64,000 nt of DNA from Cymbidium sinense (lineage: Eukaryota; Streptophyta; Magnoliopsida; Asparagales; Orchidaceae): assembly GCA_021442155.1 (NCBI GenBank), contig CM038229.1, positions 72,684,443 through 72,748,442 on the forward strand, read 5' to 3'. Positions within the stretch are counted from its first letter, which is position 1, and each line of letters opens with the position of its first letter. Shown here in pieces: positions 59,568 to 64,000 of the stretch. The translations under genes were made by a program, and so were the position numbers. A model generated the notes under the pieces. The model had not been told where the DNA came from. It ran no database searches and worked only from the letters and a program-made list of their open reading frames with translations.

Positions 59568-60823
59568 CAAATCATAATCATATTTGATTCCTACTTAACA
59601 TACCAAATTTGTTAAGGAAGAATCTCATTTTAAAATCACAATACACTTGATTCCTACTTGACATACAAAGTTTGTTAAGTACGAATCCCATTTTTAAATC
59701 ATATTACATTTGATTCCTACTTAACATATCAAATTTATTAAGTAAGAATCTCATTTTCAAATCATATCACATTTGATTCATACTTAACATACCAAATTTG
59801 TTAAGTAAGAGTCTCATTTTCAAATCATAATCATATTTGATTCCTACTTAACATGCCAAATTTGTTAAGGAAGAATCTCATTTTAAAATCAGAATACACT
59901 TGACTCCTACTAAACATACCAAATTTATTAAGTAAGAGTCTCATTTTAAAATCATAATACACTCAACTCCTACTTAACATACCAAATTTGTTAAGTAATA
60001 GTCTCATTTTCAAAAATCATAATCACATTTTATTCCTACTTAACATACTAAATTTGTTAAGTGGGAAGTATCATTTTCAAAAACAAATCAATCACATTTG
60101 GCTTCCACTTAACATCCTAATTTGCTAAGTGGGAAGTCTCATTTTTAAAAATAAATCAATCACATTTAGCTTCCACTTAACATACCAAATTTGTTAAGTG
60201 GTAGACTCATTTTCAAAAGCAAACAAACACAAAATCAAATCACATTTGGCTTCCACTTAATATACCAAATTTGTTAAGTGAAGTCTCATTTTCAAATACA
60301 TGTCAAATACATTTGGCCTCTACTTAACATACCAAATTTGTTAAACAAGAAGCATCATTTTCAAAGCAACATATATCACACACATGACCAATCATCACAA
60401 GCAAAGATACTTTCACAAAATTTTCAAAGATATAATCAAAACCTCTTCTTAGCATACTTAAATATGCTAAGTAAAGGTTCTTTCAAATCAAAATTTTCAA
60501 ATAAGTCATAAAATACAAATATCTTCAAAGGTCTCTCCAAATATTTGAACCCCACCCAACCTACTTAAATTGGTTTAGTATGGGTTTTAAGTCAAAATCA
60601 TATGGCAAAGTCTCTCCTCCAAATATCAAAACTCTCTCTAAAATTTAATGAGCCCCACTTAGCATACCTAAATTTGTTAAGCGTGGGTTCAAATTCCAAA
60701 TTAAGTATAGAAGTTAATGATTGAAGGGAAACATCTAGACAAGGGTCTAACTCAATTATGTTTCAACAAATGCAGTGATTTCAATACAGTCAGTCTTTTC
60801 AGTCTCCAATCAGTGCAGTGATC
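59568..60823 (+). repeat. Element B 5' leader with about 15 hairpin repeats
   Basis: The motif CTTAACATACCAAATTTGTT then AAG recurs at about 62-70 bp spacing in the first half (59,597, 59,658, 59,718, 59,782, 59,846, 59,909, 59,972, 60,037) and more widely after that. It is the same hairpin as in the leader of element A, in the same sense orientation. The leader begins directly at the LTR-type terminus at 59567; no primer site is present, so its 5' part is missing. Confidence 0.85.
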
Positions 60824-63800
60824 ATGGCTCCTAGCAAGTTCATTTCTCTTTTCCTTATGGTGTAGATTTGGCCTTGGATTAGGCCAATCTCACCATGACT
60901 GATGTCGCCAACCTGATCTACTTTGGTCGTGGCTTTGAGGGGTCCGATTACTTGTGAGAGCCCTCACAACCATTAGTAGGGATGAGGTGGTGGGATAGAC
61001 GCGACTCATTCGCTTGGATATCCCATCTAACTCTGAGTTTCCTTCATTGAAGAGGAAGGCCGCAGTGGTTCCCACGCTTTGTTCAGTGTTATATCAGTAC
61101 TAGCTATTTCAGTACTTTCCTGTTCAGTTGCCCTACCATGGCACTAGTGAGAGTTGCTACCTCCTTTTTGGACACCCTAAAGGGGAAGGCTATCTTAGCC
61201 TCCGAGATAGTCTCCTCCACCTTTGAGGTAGGTGTCAGCTTCCCCTCTTCCTTGTTCACTCACACCCAGCATCGCAACAAAAATTGAAAGATTAAGTGGG
61301 AGCATGAGCGAGTAACTAGAGAGCTTAACGCTGCTTCTCATATAGCTAGGGACGGTTCTCCCCATTAGACCTCTCCACTTCTGAGTGGTAGTAGGTTCCA
61401 CCCCCTCTCGACCTTAGATGGAGAAGAAGATTACCAAAGGATTGCTGCATCTTCTCCACCACCAGCATACCATGAGACACCAACTAGGGGGCATAGAAGA
61501 CCCTACGTGGGACTTATGACTATTTTATGCCGTGTGGTTGAGCTTGCTCAGTGCACCTTGTTTGACTTGCATCCATGATCCCTAGGAGTGTTAGGGTCGG
61601 ATCCATAGAGAGAGAGAGGGAGGCTCGTGATCGTGCCAGGAGAGAGAGGTATGCTAGGTAGTTGGCAGCCTCTACTTTGATGGATTTTCCTTATCGTCGC
61701 CGTGTCAGGGTTAATCATTCAAATAGTATTGTTCTTACTGGTGTAGTTCACCACAAGAGGAGATCTTCAGTTGAAGGATAGTCGGTGTTGCCATCACACT
61801 GCTCCCCTCACCATCCACCATCACCCATTCAACTTACGACATCCACCACTCCTGATAAGATTCAGAAGCCCCCATCCAGGGAGTGACCATCCCCACTAGT
61901 GATCCGACTACAGCCCAAGGATCTCGCTCCATCCATTCCACTTATTGAGGTGAGATTGAGCTCCCCTACTCGACCTTCTACCTCAGGTGTGGTCAGGAAG
62001 GAGTGGTGACCCAAGAGCATCATCATTGCATCACCACCACCGCAGATATAGAAGAAAAGGAAAGCTGACACAAAAATAGTCCCCATGATAGTTGATCCTC
62101 CCAGTGATGAAGTCTTGACAGTAAGCAGTGTCCATTGCATAGAGGCAGAGGAGCACAGTCCAACAGCTAGTAGTCAGCGAGTATTCATTCCAGTCTAGCT
62201 AGGCATAGTAGATCGATTACTAAATGACATATTAGCAGATTACTTTATCGAGAAGAGATAGATTTTTAGGAGTCACCACTCTTATTAGGAGGAAGATAGA
62301 GTCAGCTTCGATCCTGATGAGGATGACATGTTGGATGACACGACTAAGGTCCACATGGTTGATACACGGGGATCCTTGCAGCGGGATCAGCTTAGCTAAG
62401 AAGGTGTTGTGCTTGAGGAAGGTGATAATTCTCACTTGACTCGGTACCTCCTCCACTAGCACAGATAGAGAAATGATCATATTGATAAGATGGGGAAGAT
62501 GATTGAGGAGTTGATGGCAGTGGTTTCAGCATTGTAGAACTCGCCAGTACCCTTCTCCCATGATAGATCGCCAGTTGATATATACTTTAGAGCATCCTAG
62601 GTGCACTCCCACAGAGGATGACGCTAGTAGCTTACAAAGGAAGATTATAGATGGAACCTCCATGCATGAGAAGGATATCAAAAATATGGTCGAGCAGTAG
62701 GTGAGGGAAGTGATGGTGCAACCTCAGGAGAGCTATATATTTCAAAGGATAGACCATACCTGGAGGAATTTGATGTAGTTCAATACCCTAAGAGTTTTGT
62801 GCCACCTTCCTTCAAAATCTTTGTTGGTAGTGGGAACCCGCATCAACATATTGCACATTTCAGAGCCGATTGCTGCAATGCCGGTGGTAGTGATGCACTT
62901 TTGTTCAGACCATTTGTCAGCAGCCTAGCAGGGGTTACATTTGATTGGTATGTTGAACTTTCCAATGGTTCGGTAGGGACTTCTACTCAGTTGGAGCACC
63001 TCTTCATCAAAAGGTTTACTAGAGCTCATCAAAGAGTGACTGTAGGCGACCTCGTTGTAGCGACACAAGTTTCCAATGACTCCCTTGTTGATTATATTTT
63101 TAGGTGGCACAACCTGAGCATGAAATGCAAGCCATAACTATCTAAAAAACATGCCATTGAGATTCCCCTCAAGAATATTCATGTCCCGGTCACCTTCATG
63201 CTTAACTGCTTTACCATCCAGACATTTTAAAAACTAGTTAACAAGGCATCTAGCCTGCAAGAGGAAGTCAAGCAGTCACCCTTTCTCGGCCAATCATCTC
63301 AGCCCAAGCCATAGAACATGTTCGAGAAGAAGCCAGGGATAGTTCTCTTAGTGGAAAGAGGGAAGCAGCCAACCAAAGTCTAGGATGAGAGGCCCTGAGC
63401 TTAGCAGCCTCCTTTGCCACCACCTTGGCCATCACATCTGCCATCACAGCCATCACAATGGCCATTCCTGCCACATCAACAGCCTACACAGCAGTAGTAT
63501 TCTTATCCCCCACCAAGTAGCCATTACCCACCTACTCTTGTTGATAAATTGAATTAGCCATATTCATTCAAGAGGGGGGTAGTTAGAAAAATCTTTAAGA
63601 ATCTCTTAAAGAAACCTAACTTTTAGTTACCATAGCCCAAGAGGCCAGAGGAAGTGGCCTAGAGTAATGATCTTAACTATTGCCCCTAACACCGCATGAT
63701 TAGTCATGTCTTAGAGGATTGTATTATATTTAAGGACTGGCTTGAGCATAGCTACAAGTCAAGCTTCGTAGTTATTTCTAAGGAGTACTTGGTAGAACAA

Positions 63801-64000
63801 CCTTCTAGTTCTATTAAGGTAATTATTGGGGAAACATGTGATCTTCTTAAGACCAAAGAAAGTTGGGATATTGCCTTATCCCGAACCTCTAAGAAAGTAG
63901 TTTCTAAAATTAAGAAACTCTCTTTACAGGTGCCTGAGGCAGCTCAAACCTCCAACACCAAGGAAGATTTGTAGGTTGCTAAAGATAACTTGAAGAAGGT
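60824..64000 (+). pseudogene. Element B gag region (runs off the window)
   Basis: The ATG at 60824 starts MAPSKFISLFLMV then a stop, matching the start of element A gag. The gag domain lies at 62799-63137: PHQHIAHFRADCCNAGGSDA...GVTFDWYVELSN...LFIKRF. It continues openly to LVDYIFRWHNLSMKCKP. A proline-rich stretch follows at about 63,405-63,540. From 63,696, ISHVLEDCIIFKDWLEHSYK leads into 92 open codons. Many stops break the frame between 60,824 and 62,799. Protease and pol, if present, lie beyond the right edge. Confidence 0.85.

Noticed and set aside
1..64000. tRNA, rRNA or organellar gene insertions
   Set aside because: No cloverleaf-like or rRNA-like stretches were recognised on either strand by eye; a tRNA scan was not possible.

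Overview
The window is nuclear DNA from a flowering plant, most likely a monocot. The evidence is plant-type LTR retrotransposons of several lineages, an RTE-type LINE, an AT-rich background, an intronless H2A.Z copy, and one plant gene whose first exon is strongly GC-rich in AT-rich surroundings, a common monocot pattern. The species cannot be named from sequence alone. I see no rRNA, tRNA, CRISPR array or bacterial operon. Nearly everything is decayed repeat DNA; only one gene looks intact.

Layout. 1-5,560: diverged tandem repeats and a partial copy of a dispersed repeat here called R. 5,560-6,434: processed pseudogene of histone H2A.Z, full length but with an in-frame stop. 6,549-7,530: tandem repeat with a conserved tetraloop hairpin. 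8,740-11,156: second R copy, a broken Copia pol and its 3' LTR. 11,959-16,885: a two-exon gene for a plant protein of about 380 residues, with a 3.8 kb intron holding a foldback element, a MITE-like element and an R fragment. 17,910-21,153: a chromovirus-like Gypsy element on the minus strand with both LTRs, a decayed gag and most of pol deleted. 21,590-25,334: AT-rich DNA with microsatellites. 25,349-28,183: a 5'-truncated RTE LINE on the minus strand, flanked by a perfect 14-bp target-site duplication. 28,665-29,190: third R copy, inverted.

29,195-52,500 is best read as one very large Tat/Ogre-like Gypsy element (element A, minus strand). It has an 8.0 kb 5' LTR, a primer-binding site, a 3 kb leader full of repeated hairpins, gag, protease, reverse transcriptase, RNase H, integrase, a 3' untranslated region with a 335-bp tandem repeat, and a 3' LTR cut to about 345 bp. 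52,501-59,567 holds two more tandem copies of the LTR's outer part, each starting at the same terminus. From 59,568 to the window end runs a second, plus-strand element of the same family (element B), with its own hairpin-rich leader and gag.

The strongest unusual signals are the leader hairpin array shared by elements A and B with compensatory base changes, the tandem LTR-terminal units with dense TTGAC/GTCAA motifs, the 96-bp near-perfect inverted repeat in the gene's intron, the repeated tetraloop hairpins at 6.7-7.4 kb, and the H2A.Z pseudogene in which seven canonical arginine codons appear lost by CpG transitions. All lineage and family names rest on motif recognition by eye; no database search was possible.
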